Part shown: piece by piece, positions 27,404 to 36,500 of the stretch
How the letters are laid out: each line of letters begins with the position of its first letter
Position numbering within the stretch: position 1 is the stretch's first letter
NCBI GenBank assembly: GCA_934702165.1
Contig: CAKUYG010000002.1
Coordinates: 1-42,328, forward strand
DNA length: 42,328 nucleotides
From: an uncultured Bacteroidales bacterium
Lineage (GTDB): Bacteria > Bacteroidota > Bacteroidia > Bacteroidales > UBA932
Reading direction: 5' to 3'
Notes under the pieces: model-generated
The model's database searches: none
The model's input: only the letters and a program-made list of their open reading frames with translations
What the model was told of the DNA's origin: nothing
Program-made: the position numbers and the translations under genes

Positions 27404-27537
27404 GGATTGTTGAAATCCGGATACGACGTCTTATCAACATCTGGATAAACACCCGTTCAACAAGGTTTTCAACTTTTTTACACCCATACAAAAAACTGAT
27501 ATTCAAAAGATTGATATAGTTGTCAACAATATCAACA
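27340..27537. other. Cluster of DnaA-box-like 9-mers; candidate replication origin or regulatory array
   Basis: Within 200 bases there are two identical TTATCAACA (27340-27348, 27431-27439), TTGTCAACA (27520-27528) directly followed by ATATCAACA (27529-27537), CGTTCAACA (27454-27462), TTTTCAACT (27466-27474), and on the other strand TTTTCAACA (27365-27373), ATTTCAACA (27408-27416) and TTATCCAGA (27440-27448). The DnaA consensus is TTATNCACA; several are one mismatch away. An AT-rich stretch (27471-27600) lies alongside, and most genes upstream point left while most downstream point right. No dnaA, dnaN or rnpA is in view; mnmG is 6 kb away. The cluster is seen directly; the role is inference. 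Confidence 0.4.
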
Positions 27538-27574
27538 AGCATTAAGAATACACAAGTTTTATAAATAAAAGAAC

Positions 27575-27582
27575 TATATTTG
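27575..27582 (+). promoter_or_regulatory. -7 promoter element for ruvB
   Basis: TATATTTG matches TAnnTTTG and places the transcript start about 19 bases before the ruvB ATG, inside the AT-rich part of the mfd/ruvB gap. Confidence 0.5.
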
Positions 27583-27604
27583 TATCCTGTATTGATTTTT
27601 CGCA

Positions 27605-28624
27605 ATGTCGGATTTTGACCCGCACGATACAAACGAGGGCAAAGATAAGGATTTAGAAGGAATTATCAGGCCCCACGAATTGGAGGATTTCACCGGCCAG
27701 GGTGAGATCGTGTCCAATCTGCGGGTATACATAGAAGCCGCGAAAATGCGTGGTGAGGCGCTTGACCATACCCTCTTCCATGGGCCTCCGGGACTCGGTA
27801 AAACTACGCTCGCGCATATCATCGCCTCAGAGATGGGGGTCAACATCAAAATTACTTCCGGACCGGTCCTTGACCGCCCGGGTGATCTTGCCGGCCTTCT
27901 CACTTCTCTCGACAAAGGCGATGTCCTCTTCATCGATGAGATACACAGGCTCTCCCCGGAAGTGGAGGAGTATCTGTATTCCGCGATGGAGGACTATGTC
28001 ATAGACATAATGATAGACAAGGGGCCTGGTGCAAGATCGGTGCGCATATCGCTTAATCCGTTCACTTTGGTCGGGGCCACGACACGTGCCGGCCTGCTTA
28101 CTGCGCCGCTACGGGCGCGTTTCGGTATCAACTGCGGTCTGGAGTACTATGACAAGTCTGACCTTGTCCGCATCATAAGACGCAGTGCGTCAATACTTAA
28201 TGTGGGAATAGATGAGGACGCGGCCACAGAGATAGCACTCCGCAGCCGTGGTACGCCCAGGATCGCCAACTCGCTTCTGCGCAGGGTACGTGACTTTGCG
28301 CAGGTTAAAGGTGACGGACATATAGATATTTCGATAGCCAAGTTCGCCCTTGACAAGCTCAGGATAGACACACGCGGTCTGGATTCCATAGACAACAAGA
28401 TACTGCGCACCATTATCTGCACGTTCAAAGGCGGGCCTGTAGGAGCCAACACCATAGCTACTGCCATAGGGGAGGATCAGGGCACTTTCGAAGAAGTGTA
28501 TGAACCTTTTCTCATAAAGGAAGGGTTCATTGTGAGAACCCAGCGTGGAAGGATAGCTACTGACCTGTCATATAGGCATTTGGGGCTTGATAGGGGAGTG
28601 GAGGATAATAATACGCTTTTTTAA
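27605..28624 (+). CDS. ruvB: Holliday junction branch migration ATPase RuvB
   Basis: RuvB forms hexameric rings that drive branch migration with RuvA. The 339-residue AAA+ protein contains [26 protein letters not shown], Walker [13 protein letters not shown], Walker [24 protein letters not shown], sensor 1 [19 protein letters not shown] and the winged-helix C-terminus [20 protein letters not shown]. ruvA is not adjacent but lies at 35835 on the other strand. The sdhA gene starts 28 bases downstream on the same strand. Confidence 0.99.
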   Translation: MSDFDPHDTNEGKDKDLEGIIRPHELEDFTGQGEIVSNLRVYIEAAKMRGEALDHTLFHGPPGLGKTTLAHIIASEMGVNIKITSGPVLDRPGDLAGLLTSLDKGDVLFIDEIHRLSPEVEEYLYSAMEDYVIDIMIDKGPGARSVRISLNPFTLVGATTRAGLLTAPLRARFGINCGLEYYDKSDLVRIIRRSASILNVGIDEDAATEIALRSRGTPRIANSLLRRVRDFAQVKGDGHIDISIAKFALDKLRIDTRGLDSIDNKILRTIICTFKGGPVGANTIATAIGEDQGTFEEVYEPFLIKEGFIVRTQRGRIATDLSYRHLGLDRGVEDNNTLF

Positions 28625-28652
28625 AAGAGATATCAATATATAAATAGGTACA

Positions 28653-30599
28653 ATGTCTGACAAGTTAATTTCCAAAATCCCTGAGGGGCCGCTTGAAAAC
28701 AAGTGGACGAAGCGTAAGGCCGAGATCCATCTGGTGAGTCCCAACAACAAGAGAAAACTTGAAATCATTGTGGTAGGCACCGGTCTGGGTGGAGCTTCTG
28801 CAGCCGCTTCCCTCGGTGAACTTGGCTACAATGTCAAAATCTTCTGCATCAGTGATTCTCCGCGCCGTGCACATTCAATCGCAGCGCAGGGAGGTATCAA
28901 TGCGGCGAAGAACTACCAGAACGACAACGACTCAGTCTACCGTCTGTTCTACGACACCATCAAGGGTGGTGACTACCGCAGCCGTGAAGCCAACGTTTAC
29001 CGTCTTGCGGAGGTCAGCGCGGCTATTATCGACCAGTGCGTTGCCCAGGGTATTCCTTTCGCCCGTGAGTATGGCGGATATCTTGCCAACCGTTCTTTCG
29101 GCGGTGTACAGGTGAGCCGTACTTTCTATGCCAGGGGACAAACCGGACAGCAGCTCCTTCTCGGCGCTTACGCTTCTCTCAACAAAGAGATTGCCGCCGG
29201 CACCGTGAAGTCCTATCCGCGCCATGAGATGCTTGATCTTGTGCTTGTTGACGGACAGGCCAAGGGCATCATCGCCCGCAATCTTGTCACCGGACAGCTT
29301 GAGAGGTTCGGTGCGCATGCTGTAGTGATCGCTACAGGTGGCTACGGAAACACTTATTTCCTCTCCACCAATGCGATGAACAGCAACGGTTCCGCCGCCC
29401 TCCAGTGCTACAAGAAGGGTGCTTACTTCGCAAACCCTTGCTTTGCACAGATCCACCCTACATGTATTCCTGTACATGGTGATCAGCAGTGCAAGCTTAC
29501 ACTCATGAGCGAGTCACTCCGAAATGACGGACGCATCTGGGTACCGAAGAAACTTGAGGACGTCAAAAAGCTGCGCAAGCACGAGATAAAAGCTTCCCAG
29601 ATTCCTGAGGAGGATCGCGACTATTATCTCGAGCGCCGTTATCCCGCATTCGGCAACCTTGTGCCGCGTGATGTTGCTTCACGTGCCGCCAAGGAGCGTT
29701 GCGATGCAGGCTTCGGTGTCAATGAGACGGGTAAGGCCGTGTTCCTCGATTTTGCCGACGCCATCCAGCGTCTCGGACACAAGAGAGTCGCTGAGAGGTA
29801 TGGCAACCTCTTCGATATGTACGAGAAGATCACTGCTTCGTCTCCTTGGGAGGAGCCTATGATGATTTATCCGGCCATACACTACACTATGGGTGGTATC
29901 TGGGTTGACTATGATCTCCAGACCACTATCCCGGGTCTTTATGCCATCGGTGAGGCCAACTTCTCTGACCACGGTGGAAACCGCCTCGGTGCATCCGCCC
30001 TCATGCAGGGACTTGCTGATGGTTACTTCATCCTTCCTGTGACTATCGGAGACTATCTTTCCAAGAAGTTCGCCGAGCCAAAGACTGATGTCAACACCCA
30101 GGAGTTCATCGATACTGAGAAGTCTGTACAGGCACGTATCGACCGGCTTTTTGCCATCAACGGCACCAAGACAGTGGATTCCATCCACAAGAAGCTCGGA
30201 AACATCATGTGGGAGTATGTCGGCATGGCACGTGACGCAGAAGGGCTCAAGAAGGCTATCAAGGAGATTGCTGAACTCAAAGAGGACTTTTATAAGAATG
30301 TGAAAGTCCCAGGAAGCCAGTACGAATTCAATCAGGAGCTTGAGAAGGCACTCCGTCTTGAGGATTTCTTCGAGATAGGGGAACTTATGGCCCGTGACGC
30401 GCTCAACAGGAACGAATCCTGCGGCGGTCATTTCCGTGTTGAAAGCCAGACTGAAGAGGGCGAAGCCAAGCGTGATGATGAGCACTATATGTATGTAGCG
30501 GCATGGGAATACAAGGGAGAAGGTGTCGAGCCGGAACTCCATAAGGAGCCTCTCAAGTATGAGTTCATCAAAGTCGCCACCAGAAACTACAAAGACTAA
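28653..30599 (+). CDS. sdhA: Fumarate reductase/succinate dehydrogenase flavoprotein subunit
   Basis: The 648-residue catalytic subunit interconverts succinate and fumarate. It has the FAD-binding [20 protein letters not shown] (residues about 42-61), the FAD-attachment region [45 protein letters not shown] around the active site, and [44 protein letters not shown]. It is the Bacteroides-type (type B) form. The usual upstream membrane cytochrome b gene is missing: ruvB ends 28 bases before this ATG. It is followed six bases later by sdhB. In anaerobic Bacteroidales the physiological direction is usually fumarate reduction; direction cannot be read from the sequence, so frdA is an equally good name. 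Confidence 0.97.
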   Translation: MSDKLISKIPEGPLENKWTKRKAEIHLVSPNNKRKLEIIVVGTGLGGASAAASLGELGYNVKIFCISDSPRRAHSIAAQGGINAAKNYQNDNDSVYRLFYDTIKGGDYRSREANVYRLAEVSAAIIDQCVAQGIPFAREYGGYLANRSFGGVQVSRTFYARGQTGQQLLLGAYASLNKEIAAGTVKSYPRHEMLDLVLVDGQAKGIIARNLVTGQLERFGAHAVVIATGGYGNTYFLSTNAMNSNGSAALQCYKKGAYFANPCFAQIHPTCIPVHGDQQCKLTLMSESLRNDGRIWVPKKLEDVKKLRKHEIKASQIPEEDRDYYLERRYPAFGNLVPRDVASRAAKERCDAGFGVNETGKAVFLDFADAIQRLGHKRVAERYGNLFDMYEKITASSPWEEPMMIYPAIHYTMGGIWVDYDLQTTIPGLYAIGEANFSDHGGNRLGASALMQGLADGYFILPVTIGDYLSKKFAEPKTDVNTQEFIDTEKSVQARIDRLFAINGTKTVDSIHKKLGNIMWEYVGMARDAEGLKKAIKEIAELKEDFYKNVKVPGSQYEFNQELEKALRLEDFFEIGELMARDALNRNESCGGHFRVESQTEEGEAKRDDEHYMYVAAWEYKGEGVEPELHKEPLKYEFIKVATRNYKD

Positions 30600-30605
30600 T
30601 CGAAG

Positions 30606-31385
30606 ATGGAATTCAATTTAAAGATATGGCGTCAGAAGAACGCCAAGTCAAAAGGTCATTTCGAAACTTATCATATCTCAGGTATTGAGGAGGACGCTTC
30701 TTTCCTCGAGATGCTCGACATCCTCAATGAGCAGCTTATCCGTGAGGGAGCTGATCCTGTGGCGGTGGAGCGTGGCTGTCAGAGCAGCGGTCCTGTTTCT
30801 TTCGATCACGATTGCCGGGAGGGTATCTGCGGTGCCTGCTCACTTTACATCGATGGCCGTGCACATGGTCCTGATGACCACGTCACTACCTGTCAGCTTT
30901 TCATGAGACACTTCAAGGACGGCGCCACTATCACCGTGGAGCCGTGGAGGAGTGCTGCTTTCCCGGTTATCAAGGATCTTGTGGTGGACCGCACTGCTTT
31001 TGACAAGATTCTTCAGGCCGGCGGGTTCATCACAGTCAGGACTGGTTCTGCCCAGGATGCCAACAATATCCTCATCTCTCATGAAAGAGCGGAGGAGAGT
31101 ATGGATGCGGCTGCTTGCGTCGGCTGCGGAGCCTGTGTTGCAACCTGCAAAAACGGCTCTGCAATGCTCTTTGTCGCCGCTAGGGTAAGTTCCCTTGCTC
31201 TTCTTCCTCAGGGCCGTCCTGAGGCCGCAAAAAGGGCAAAAGCAATGGTTGCCAAGATGGACGAACTGGGATTCGGCAACTGCACCAACACACGTGCCTG
31301 CGAACTCGAATGCCCTAAGGGCATAACGGTTGCTCATATCGCCCGGCTCAACAGGGAGTTCCTCAAGGCTAAATTCTCTGACTAG
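30606..31385 (+). CDS. sdhB: Fumarate reductase/succinate dehydrogenase iron-sulfur subunit
   Basis: The 259-residue subunit carries electrons between the flavoprotein and the membrane quinone site. The [2Fe-2S] ligands are in [16 protein letters not shown] with a further Cys in TTCQL; the [4Fe-4S] set is [11 protein letters not shown]; and the [3Fe-4S]-side cysteines are in [16 protein letters not shown]. It starts six bases after sdhA and is followed by a terminator, so no membrane subunit gene follows. Its cofactors could be supplied by the suf genes at 36501-38520. Confidence 0.97.
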   Translation: MEFNLKIWRQKNAKSKGHFETYHISGIEEDASFLEMLDILNEQLIREGADPVAVERGCQSSGPVSFDHDCREGICGACSLYIDGRAHGPDDHVTTCQLFMRHFKDGATITVEPWRSAAFPVIKDLVVDRTAFDKILQAGGFITVRTGSAQDANNILISHERAEESMDAAACVGCGACVATCKNGSAMLFVAARVSSLALLPQGRPEAAKRAKAMVAKMDELGFGNCTNTRACELECPKGITVAHIARLNREFLKAKFSD

Positions 31386-31403
31386 TAATATTATGTATAA
31401 GTT

Positions 31404-31435
31404 AAGGGTGACCTTCGGGCCACCCTTTTCTTTTT
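31404..31435 (+). terminator. Rho-independent terminator after sdhB
   Basis: AAGGGTGACC and GGCCACCCTT pair with one mismatch around a TTCG tetraloop (31404-31427), followed by a T-rich run. It ends the ruvB-sdhA-sdhB transcript; the tail just enters the 3' end of the convergent hflX. Confidence 0.88.
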
Positions 31436-32618
31436 ACCACAGGAAGTTGTTGAAAGGATATCTTCCGGCGTGGATTTCTGCCACCATCTTGTAGATGTCA
31501 TCTTTAAGTTTGTCTATTCCCTCCTTTTTGAGTGCCGATATGAATATGCACGGGATTTTTTTCTCGTTGATCCATTTGTACTTGACTTCTTCCAGCGAGA
31601 GGTTCCTGTCGGTCTTCGGCTGAAGTGAAAATTCGTCGTACTCTTCGTGTTTGTAAGCGTCTATCTTGTTGAATACAACGAATATAGGTTTATCTGATGC
31701 CGATATGTCCTTAAGTGTTTTCTCCACCACTTCCATCTGCTCTTCGTAGTCGGAGTGCGAGATGTCAACCACATGTATAAGCACATCAGCTTCGCGTACC
31801 TCGTCAAGCGTGCTTTTGAAGGCTTCAATAAGTTGTGTCGGGAGTTTGCGTATGAATCCCACCGTGTCGCTCAGCAGGAAAGGCAGATTCCCAATGACAA
31901 CTTTTCTTACGGTTGTGTCGAGAGTTGCAAACAGCTTGTTTTCTGCGAATACATCTGATTTAGCCAGCAGATTCATCAGAGTTGATTTGCCCACGTTAGT
32001 GTATCCGACAAGTGATAGTCTTACCAGTTGGCCTCTGTTGCTGCGTTGAGTGGCCATCTGTTTATCCACTTTTTTGAGTTGATCTTTTAGTCTTGCGATT
32101 CTCTCCCTTACGATTCGTCGGTCTATCTCTATCTGGGTTTCTCCCATTCCGCCGCGCATGCCGACTCCTCCTCTCTGACGTTCAAGATGCGTCCACATGC
32201 CTGCAAGACGAGGAAGCATGTAATTGTACCTCGCCAGTTCTACCTGCATCTTGGCATATGCGGTCTTGGCTCTCTGTGAGAAAATCTCCAGGATAAGGCT
32301 TGTACGGTCTATTACGATGGATGTCTTTATTATCTTTTCGATGTTGCGCTGCTGCATCCCGGTGAGCTCGTCATCAAAAATGACGTATTTTATGCTGTTA
32401 TCCTCACAGTATTGCGCTATCTCCTCAAGTTTTCCACTTCTGATGTATGTGGCTTTTTCTGGTTTGTCTACCCTCTGTATGAATTGCCTGTCGCCGATCA
32501 GTCCGGCCGTCTCTGCGAGGAACTCCAGTTCGTCAAGGTATTCCATTACCTTGGCCTCATCGTCGTTCTGTTTGATGATGCCGACAAAAATAGCTTTCTT
32601 ATCTTCTTGGATGTCCAT
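31434..32618 (-). CDS. hflX: GTPase HflX
   Basis: HflX is a ribosome-binding GTPase that splits stalled ribosomes under stress. The 394-residue protein has the HflX N-terminal domain (ETAGLIGDRQFIQRVDKPEKATYIRSGKLEEI), the glycine-rich linker LERQRGGVGMRGGMGETQIEIDRR, G1 GYTNVGKSTLMN, G3 DTVGFIRKLPTQLIEAFKST and G4 NKID. It lies downstream of tonB on the same strand, separated by a terminator hairpin, so it probably depends on read-through or its own promoter. Confidence 0.98.
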   Translation of the reverse strand: MDIQEDKKAIFVGIIKQNDDEAKVMEYLDELEFLAETAGLIGDRQFIQRVDKPEKATYIRSGKLEEIAQYCEDNSIKYVIFDDELTGMQQRNIEKIIKTSIVIDRTSLILEIFSQRAKTAYAKMQVELARYNYMLPRLAGMWTHLERQRGGVGMRGGMGETQIEIDRRIVRERIARLKDQLKKVDKQMATQRSNRGQLVRLSLVGYTNVGKSTLMNLLAKSDVFAENKLFATLDTTVRKVVIGNLPFLLSDTVGFIRKLPTQLIEAFKSTLDEVREADVLIHVVDISHSDYEEQMEVVEKTLKDISASDKPIFVVFNKIDAYKHEEYDEFSLQPKTDRNLSLEEVKYKWINEKKIPCIFISALKKEGIDKLKDDIYKMVAEIHAGRYPFNNFLW

Positions 32619-32634
32619 AGTATGTCCTTTTAAT

Positions 32635-32668
32635 CAAAAAAAGGCCATCCTTTTTGCGGGACAGCCTT
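32635..32668 (-). terminator. Rho-independent terminator between tonB and hflX
   Basis: On the minus strand AAGGCTGTCC pairs with GGATGGCCTT (10 bp with two G-U pairs) around an eight-base loop at 32641-32668, followed by a run of T. It follows the tonB stop and precedes hflX by about 20 bases. Confidence 0.82.
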
Positions 32669-32687
32669 CTTATGGTTTTGTCTGAAA

Positions 32688-33377
32688 TTATCTCAACTGG
32701 AAGATAACAGGGAATGTATAGGTTACCTTGACTGCACGGTCTCTCTGGCGTCCCGGCTCCCACTTAGGTGAGCTTGAAACTACACGGACAGCCTCCTTGT
32801 CAAGTGATGCGTCTACACCTCTGAGCACCTTCACGTCTGAAATCGTTCCGTTAGGGTTTACAGTGAACTGGAGCATTACTCGTCCGCTAACTCCGTTCTC
32901 CTTTGCAATCTCCGGATAAACGAGGTTCTGTGCAACCCACTTTGAGAATGTGTTGGCGTCACCTCCCTGGAATGTCGGCTTCACTTCTACAATCTGGAAC
33001 GGGATAGCCTCTTCTTCCACTTCCTCTTCAGCTACATCCTCGACATAGTCCATGATCTCAACTCCGATGTCATCGTTGTCCTCAAGGTTGATGATGTTAT
33101 CCTCGACTTTGATGTCGTCATCTACAATGTCAATCTGGTCTGAGAGAACTACAGTCTTTGGAACTTCTGGTGGCGGTGGGGGAGTCTCCTGCGTGATAGG
33201 GACCATTTCCTCTTCCTCCACTACAACCGTCTCTGCGACGAGAGTGGCCTCCTCTTTGTCCTTTGAGGTCCATTCGAACGCTGCATAGACGAAGAGAAGT
33301 GCAATTACAAAGCCGATTTCTGCGAACAGCAGTTTCTTGTTGTTCAGATCAGCTTTCGGTGATTTCTTGACTTCCAT
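32688..33377 (-). CDS. tonB: Energy transducer TonB
   Basis: TonB couples the inner membrane proton gradient (through ExbBD) to outer membrane TonB-dependent receptors, the nutrient uptake route that SusC-type systems use. The 229-residue protein has one transmembrane helix (about residues 17-34, FAEIGFVIALLFVYAAF), a proline-rich stretch TPPPPPEVPK, a strongly acidic linker (about 80-125) and a TonB C-terminal domain (WVAQNLVYPEIAKENGVSGRVMLQFTV, ending YTFPVIFQLR). A TAnnTTTG promoter element lies upstream. No exbB or exbD is in the window. Confidence 0.95.
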   Translation of the reverse strand: MEVKKSPKADLNNKKLLFAEIGFVIALLFVYAAFEWTSKDKEEATLVAETVVVEEEEMVPITQETPPPPPEVPKTVVLSDQIDIVDDDIKVEDNIINLEDNDDIGVEIMDYVEDVAEEEVEEEAIPFQIVEVKPTFQGGDANTFSKWVAQNLVYPEIAKENGVSGRVMLQFTVNPNGTISDVKVLRGVDASLDKEAVRVVSSSPKWEPGRQRDRAVKVTYTFPVIFQLR

Positions 33378-33411
33378 TTTATTAGTTTCTTTAAATATTC
33401 ACTTTACGCTC

Positions 33412-33419
33412 CAAAGATA
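33412..33419 (-). promoter_or_regulatory. -7 promoter element for tonB
   Basis: The minus strand reads TATCTTTG, an exact TAnnTTTG match, about 35 bases before the tonB ATG. A TTGG sits near -33. A 7-bp inverted repeat (CTCCAAA/TTTGGAG, 33409-33451) overlaps it. Confidence 0.5.
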
Positions 33420-33525
33420 TAAAGAATTCGATTTAATTCCAATTTTTGGAGTAGAACTTTGTTTTCCTTTTTTGTTCCATGCTTCTTTTTTCTCCATACT
33501 GCTTTCAAAGTCCGCTCTTTAGTAG

Positions 33526-33533
33526 TAGATTTG
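33526..33533 (+). promoter_or_regulatory. -7 promoter element for ybeY-mnmG
   Basis: TAGATTTG matches TAnnTTTG, 17 bases before the ybeY ATG. TTTC at 33503-33506 is one mismatch from the -33 TTTG at the standard 19-base spacing. Confidence 0.55.
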
Positions 33534-33550
33534 CTTAAATTTTATCATCT

Positions 33551-33973
33551 ATGATTCGGTATTTCAACGAAGACATCAAGTTTGTCTTCAAACAGAAACT
33601 GTTGAACAACAGGTGGCTCAAGACCGTGGCCGGCAGCGAGATGCGCAGGATTGGTGATGTAAACATCATATTCTGTTCTGACAACTATATATTGGATGTA
33701 AATATAAAGTATCTGGGACATGACTACTTTACCGACATAATCACTTTTGACTACTGTGAGAAGGATGTTCTTTCCGGAGATCTTTTCATCAGCATAGATT
33801 CTGTCAGAGAGAATGCGGGCTTTTATGGGACTTCTTTTGAAGATGAACTCAACCGTGTCATCGTGCACGGTATCCTCCACCTCATCGGGTATGATGACCA
33901 TACGGAAGATGAGGTGAAGCAGATGAGGGCCAAGGAGAATTATTATCTTGAAATGAGAAAGTCTCTTTTGTGA
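33551..33973 (+). CDS. ybeY: Endoribonuclease YbeY (16S rRNA maturation)
   Basis: YbeY is a zinc-dependent RNase needed for 16S rRNA 3' processing. The 140-residue protein has the core [14 protein letters not shown] and the metal motif [19 protein letters not shown]. The classical pattern is HxxxHxxxxxH; here the position of the third His is Asp, with His one residue later. As I recall, Bacteroidota homologues also carry Asp there, so this is probably lineage-typical. Its stop overlaps the mnmG start codon (TGATG at 33971-33975). Confidence 0.96.
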   Translation: MIRYFNEDIKFVFKQKLLNNRWLKTVAGSEMRRIGDVNIIFCSDNYILDVNIKYLGHDYFTDIITFDYCEKDVLSGDLFISIDSVRENAGFYGTSFEDELNRVIVHGILHLIGYDDHTEDEVKQMRAKENYYLEMRKSLL

Positions 33974-35832
33974 TGGATCGGCACTATGATGTAATCGTTG
34001 TCGGTGGTGGTCATGCCGGTTGCGAGGCGGCCATGGCGGCAGCAAATCTCGGATCTTCAGTACTTATGCTCTCTGCGGACATGACACTTTTTGCCAAAAT
34101 GTCTTGTAATCCAGCGGTTGGAGGTATTGCTAAAGGGCAGATAGTCAGAGAAATAGATGCACTTGGCGGATATACTGGGCTTGTGACAGACGCTTCTACT
34201 CTACAGTTCCGTATGCTAAATCGCTCCAAAGGCCCGGCCATGTGGAGTCCTCGTGCACAGTGCGACAAAATGCGGTTTTCGGCTGTATGGCGTCATTTTC
34301 TTGAAAAGTGCTGTAATTTAGATATTTACGCCGATTTTGCGACTTCTTTTCTTTTTGAGAATTCAAAAATTAGCGGAGTCCGTACATCCACAGGGGCAAT
34401 TTTCACTTCTCAGACACTTGTTCTGACTGCCGGAACCTTCTTACATGGGAAATTGTTCATTGGTCAGACTGTACTTACAGGCGGGCGGATAGGGGAAAAG
34501 TCTTCGGATGGCTTGACTGCCCAGTTGGTTGAACGTGGCATAAAGTCCGGGAGGATGAAGACTGGTACACCTCCCCGTATAGACATTTCTTCAGTTGATA
34601 CGGCTTCTCTTCCTGTCCAGTTCGGTGATGCGGTTCCATCACGCTTCTCTTACCTTGATGTACCGTCCTCGGTTCAGTGCGGAGACCCTCAGATGCCCTG
34701 CTTCATTCTCCATACAAATGAGAAAGTGCATGAAATATTGAGGTCCGGTTTTTCCGAGTCTCCATTGTTTACCGGACTTATCAGCGGTAAAGGACCAAGG
34801 TATTGTCCGAGCATTGAAGACAAACTCAGGGTCTTCCCTGAAAATAATGCTCACCAGCTTTTTCTTGAGCCGGAGGGGCGCAACACCTCAGAATATTATC
34901 TTCAGGGTTTTTCTTCCTCTCTTCCTCTGCAGGTGCAGATCGATGCTCTTCATGCTATACGAGGTCTGGAAAATGCTAAAATATACAAGCCGGCCTATGC
35001 CGTGGAATACGACTATTTCGATCCTTCCCAGTTAAAGTCAACTTTGGAGTCAAAAGTCGTAGAAGGTCTGTTCCTGGCAGGTCAGGTAAATGGCACTACC
35101 GGATATGAAGAGGCGGCGGGGCAGGGGATAGTCGCAGGGATTAACGCCGCCCTCAAGGTTCAGCATAAAGATCCGTTTATTTTAAGCAGGGACAGCTCGT
35201 ATATAGGGGTATTGATAGATGATCTTGTCACCAAAGGTGTCGATGAACCGTACCGTATGTTTACTTCCAGAGCTGAATATCGTATTCTGCTCAGACAGGA
35301 TAATGCCGATTATCGCTTGACCGGTTTGTCCTACGAGATTGGACTTGCGGGTGAAGAACGTTACTCCAAGATGATGAGAAAATATGAAGAGATTGAAGAG
35401 CTGAAGAATTATTGCTGCAATCATAATATAAGTCCTGCTGTGGCCAACCCTTTTTTGGAGTCTCTTGGCTCCAGTAAAATCAGTGAGTCGAAGAAGATTT
35501 CAGATATCGCTGCAAGGCCTGAAGTGCGGCTCTCTGAACTGATGAAGATTGTTCCACGTGGAACATCGCAAGAAGAAATAACGGAGAGTGTTGAGATATC
35601 AATAAAATATAGCGGTTATATTGACAGGGAGATTCAGTCGGCGCAAAAAATACATCGTCTGGAGAGTCTCGTAATCCCTGAAGGCTTCGATTTTGACAAG
35701 ATTAGCGGACTCTCTACAGAATGCCGTCAGAAGTTCAAAAAATACACTCCTCGTACAATCGCTCAAGCTATGAGGATATCGGGAGTGTCTCCTTCGGACA
35801 TTTCTGTCCTTTTGGTTTATTTCGGACGTTGA
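33973..35832 (+). CDS. mnmG: tRNA uridine-5-carboxymethylaminomethyl modification enzyme MnmG
   Basis: MnmG (GidA), with MnmE, installs carboxymethylaminomethyl on wobble U34 of certain tRNAs using FAD. The 619-residue protein has the FAD loop [19 protein letters not shown], the conserved [22 protein letters not shown], the [10 protein letters not shown] region, [16 protein letters not shown] and the C-terminal helical domain ending [19 protein letters not shown]. The start is taken at ATG 33973, which overlaps the ybeY stop by one base; a GTG at 33970 is one codon earlier. It converges with ruvA two bases away. Its codon third positions are visibly richer in T than those of mutS or galK. Confidence 0.98.
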   Translation: MDRHYDVIVVGGGHAGCEAAMAAANLGSSVLMLSADMTLFAKMSCNPAVGGIAKGQIVREIDALGGYTGLVTDASTLQFRMLNRSKGPAMWSPRAQCDKMRFSAVWRHFLEKCCNLDIYADFATSFLFENSKISGVRTSTGAIFTSQTLVLTAGTFLHGKLFIGQTVLTGGRIGEKSSDGLTAQLVERGIKSGRMKTGTPPRIDISSVDTASLPVQFGDAVPSRFSYLDVPSSVQCGDPQMPCFILHTNEKVHEILRSGFSESPLFTGLISGKGPRYCPSIEDKLRVFPENNAHQLFLEPEGRNTSEYYLQGFSSSLPLQVQIDALHAIRGLENAKIYKPAYAVEYDYFDPSQLKSTLESKVVEGLFLAGQVNGTTGYEEAAGQGIVAGINAALKVQHKDPFILSRDSSYIGVLIDDLVTKGVDEPYRMFTSRAEYRILLRQDNADYRLTGLSYEIGLAGEERYSKMMRKYEEIEELKNYCCNHNISPAVANPFLESLGSSKISESKKISDIAARPEVRLSELMKIVPRGTSQEEITESVEISIKYSGYIDREIQSAQKIHRLESLVIPEGFDFDKISGLSTECRQKFKKYTPRTIAQAMRISGVSPSDISVLLVYFGR

Positions 35833-35834
35833 TC

Positions 35835-36434
35835 CTAAAGCATCTTAAGAGCTGTCTTTATTATATCCTCGAGGCTTGCTGCGGGGTTGTCTTTGAGGAT
35901 TGACTGAATGGCTTTGCTGATGTTAGGTTTTGAGAATCCGAGGTTCAGCAGAGCTGTGGCTGCTTCGTCCGCTGATTTGTTGGTTTCAGCTTTGATAAGT
36001 GTGTCAAAGTTTGCGTCCTCACCTTTCACTATTTTGTCTTTAAGTTCCAGTACGAGCCTTTGCGCACTCTTGAGACCTATGCCTTTGATTGCTTTGAGGC
36101 GATGGATATCCTCAGATAGAATCGCCTCGTTGAGTTCGGTGGGGGAGAGGGATGACAGGATCATCCTTGCAGATGCAGCTCCCATGCCTGATACGCTTGT
36201 TATGTTCCTGAAAAGAGCCCTTTCGTCTTTGGTTGCGAACCCATAATCCACCTCCTGTCCGTCCCTCTGGTTCACTTGACGCTGGATATAGATTGTGACT
36301 TCGGTTTTACCGTCTATGGCGTCGTATGTCTGGAGAGAGATCTCTACTGAATAGCCGATACCATGATTATCGATTATGGCTGTCGTGGGGGTGAGTTCTG
36401 TGAGTTTGCCTGAAATATAGTCTATCATGTCCAT
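35835..36434 (-). CDS. ruvA: Holliday junction DNA helicase RuvA
   Basis: RuvA binds the four-way junction and loads RuvB. The 199-residue protein starts MIDYISGKLTELTPTTAIIDNHGIGYSVEIS (OB domain), has two helix-hairpin-helix motifs (SVSGMGAASARMILSSLSPTEL and KAIKGIGLKSAQRLVLELKDK) and a C-terminal RuvB-binding three-helix domain (ATALLNLGFSKPNISKAIQSIL). The ATG at 36434 is the longest start; ATG 36428 matches the usual family start. It is divergent from sufS with a promoter element for each direction in the gap. Confidence 0.97.
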   Translation of the reverse strand: MDMIDYISGKLTELTPTTAIIDNHGIGYSVEISLQTYDAIDGKTEVTIYIQRQVNQRDGQEVDYGFATKDERALFRNITSVSGMGAASARMILSSLSPTELNEAILSEDIHRLKAIKGIGLKSAQRLVLELKDKIVKGEDANFDTLIKAETNKSADEAATALLNLGFSKPNISKAIQSILKDNPAASLEDIIKTALKML

Positions 36435-36448
36435 TGTGTTTACTGTTC

Positions 36449-36456
36449 CAAAAATA
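36449..36456 (-). promoter_or_regulatory. -7 promoter element for ruvA
   Basis: The minus strand reads TATTTTTG (TAnnTTTG). A TTTG at 36478-36481 on the same strand lies 21 bases upstream, giving a plausible -33/-7 pair. Confidence 0.55.
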
Positions 36457-36487
36457 AGGAATAAATGGACATCTGCGCAAAAAATGT

Positions 36488-36495
36488 TATTTTTG
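36488..36495 (+). promoter_or_regulatory. -7 promoter element for sufS
   Basis: TATTTTTG matches TAnnTTTG and ends five bases before ATG 36501, so the leader would be about two bases. This argues for 36501, not the upstream in-frame ATG at 36465, as the sufS start. Confidence 0.5.
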
Positions 36496-36500
36496 TGTTT

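Noticed and set aside
27381..27420. Direct repeat AAATCCGG (two copies, 32 bases apart) near the mfd start
   Set aside because: Only two short copies; no further copies near it and no clear relation to the 9-mer cluster.
29679..30542. A 287-codon minus-strand open frame opposite sdhA
   Set aside because: It is the complement of conserved SdhA sequence, with no promoter or family match.
33409..33451. Inverted repeat CTCCAAA/TTTGGAG around the tonB promoter, considered as an operator
   Set aside because: Arms of seven bases with a 29-base gap are weak evidence, and one arm is explained by the -7 element itself.
33880..33905. YbeY third zinc ligand position occupied by Asp
   Set aside because: As I recall, Bacteroidota YbeY proteins commonly have Asp there, so it is likely a lineage feature and not a loss of function.
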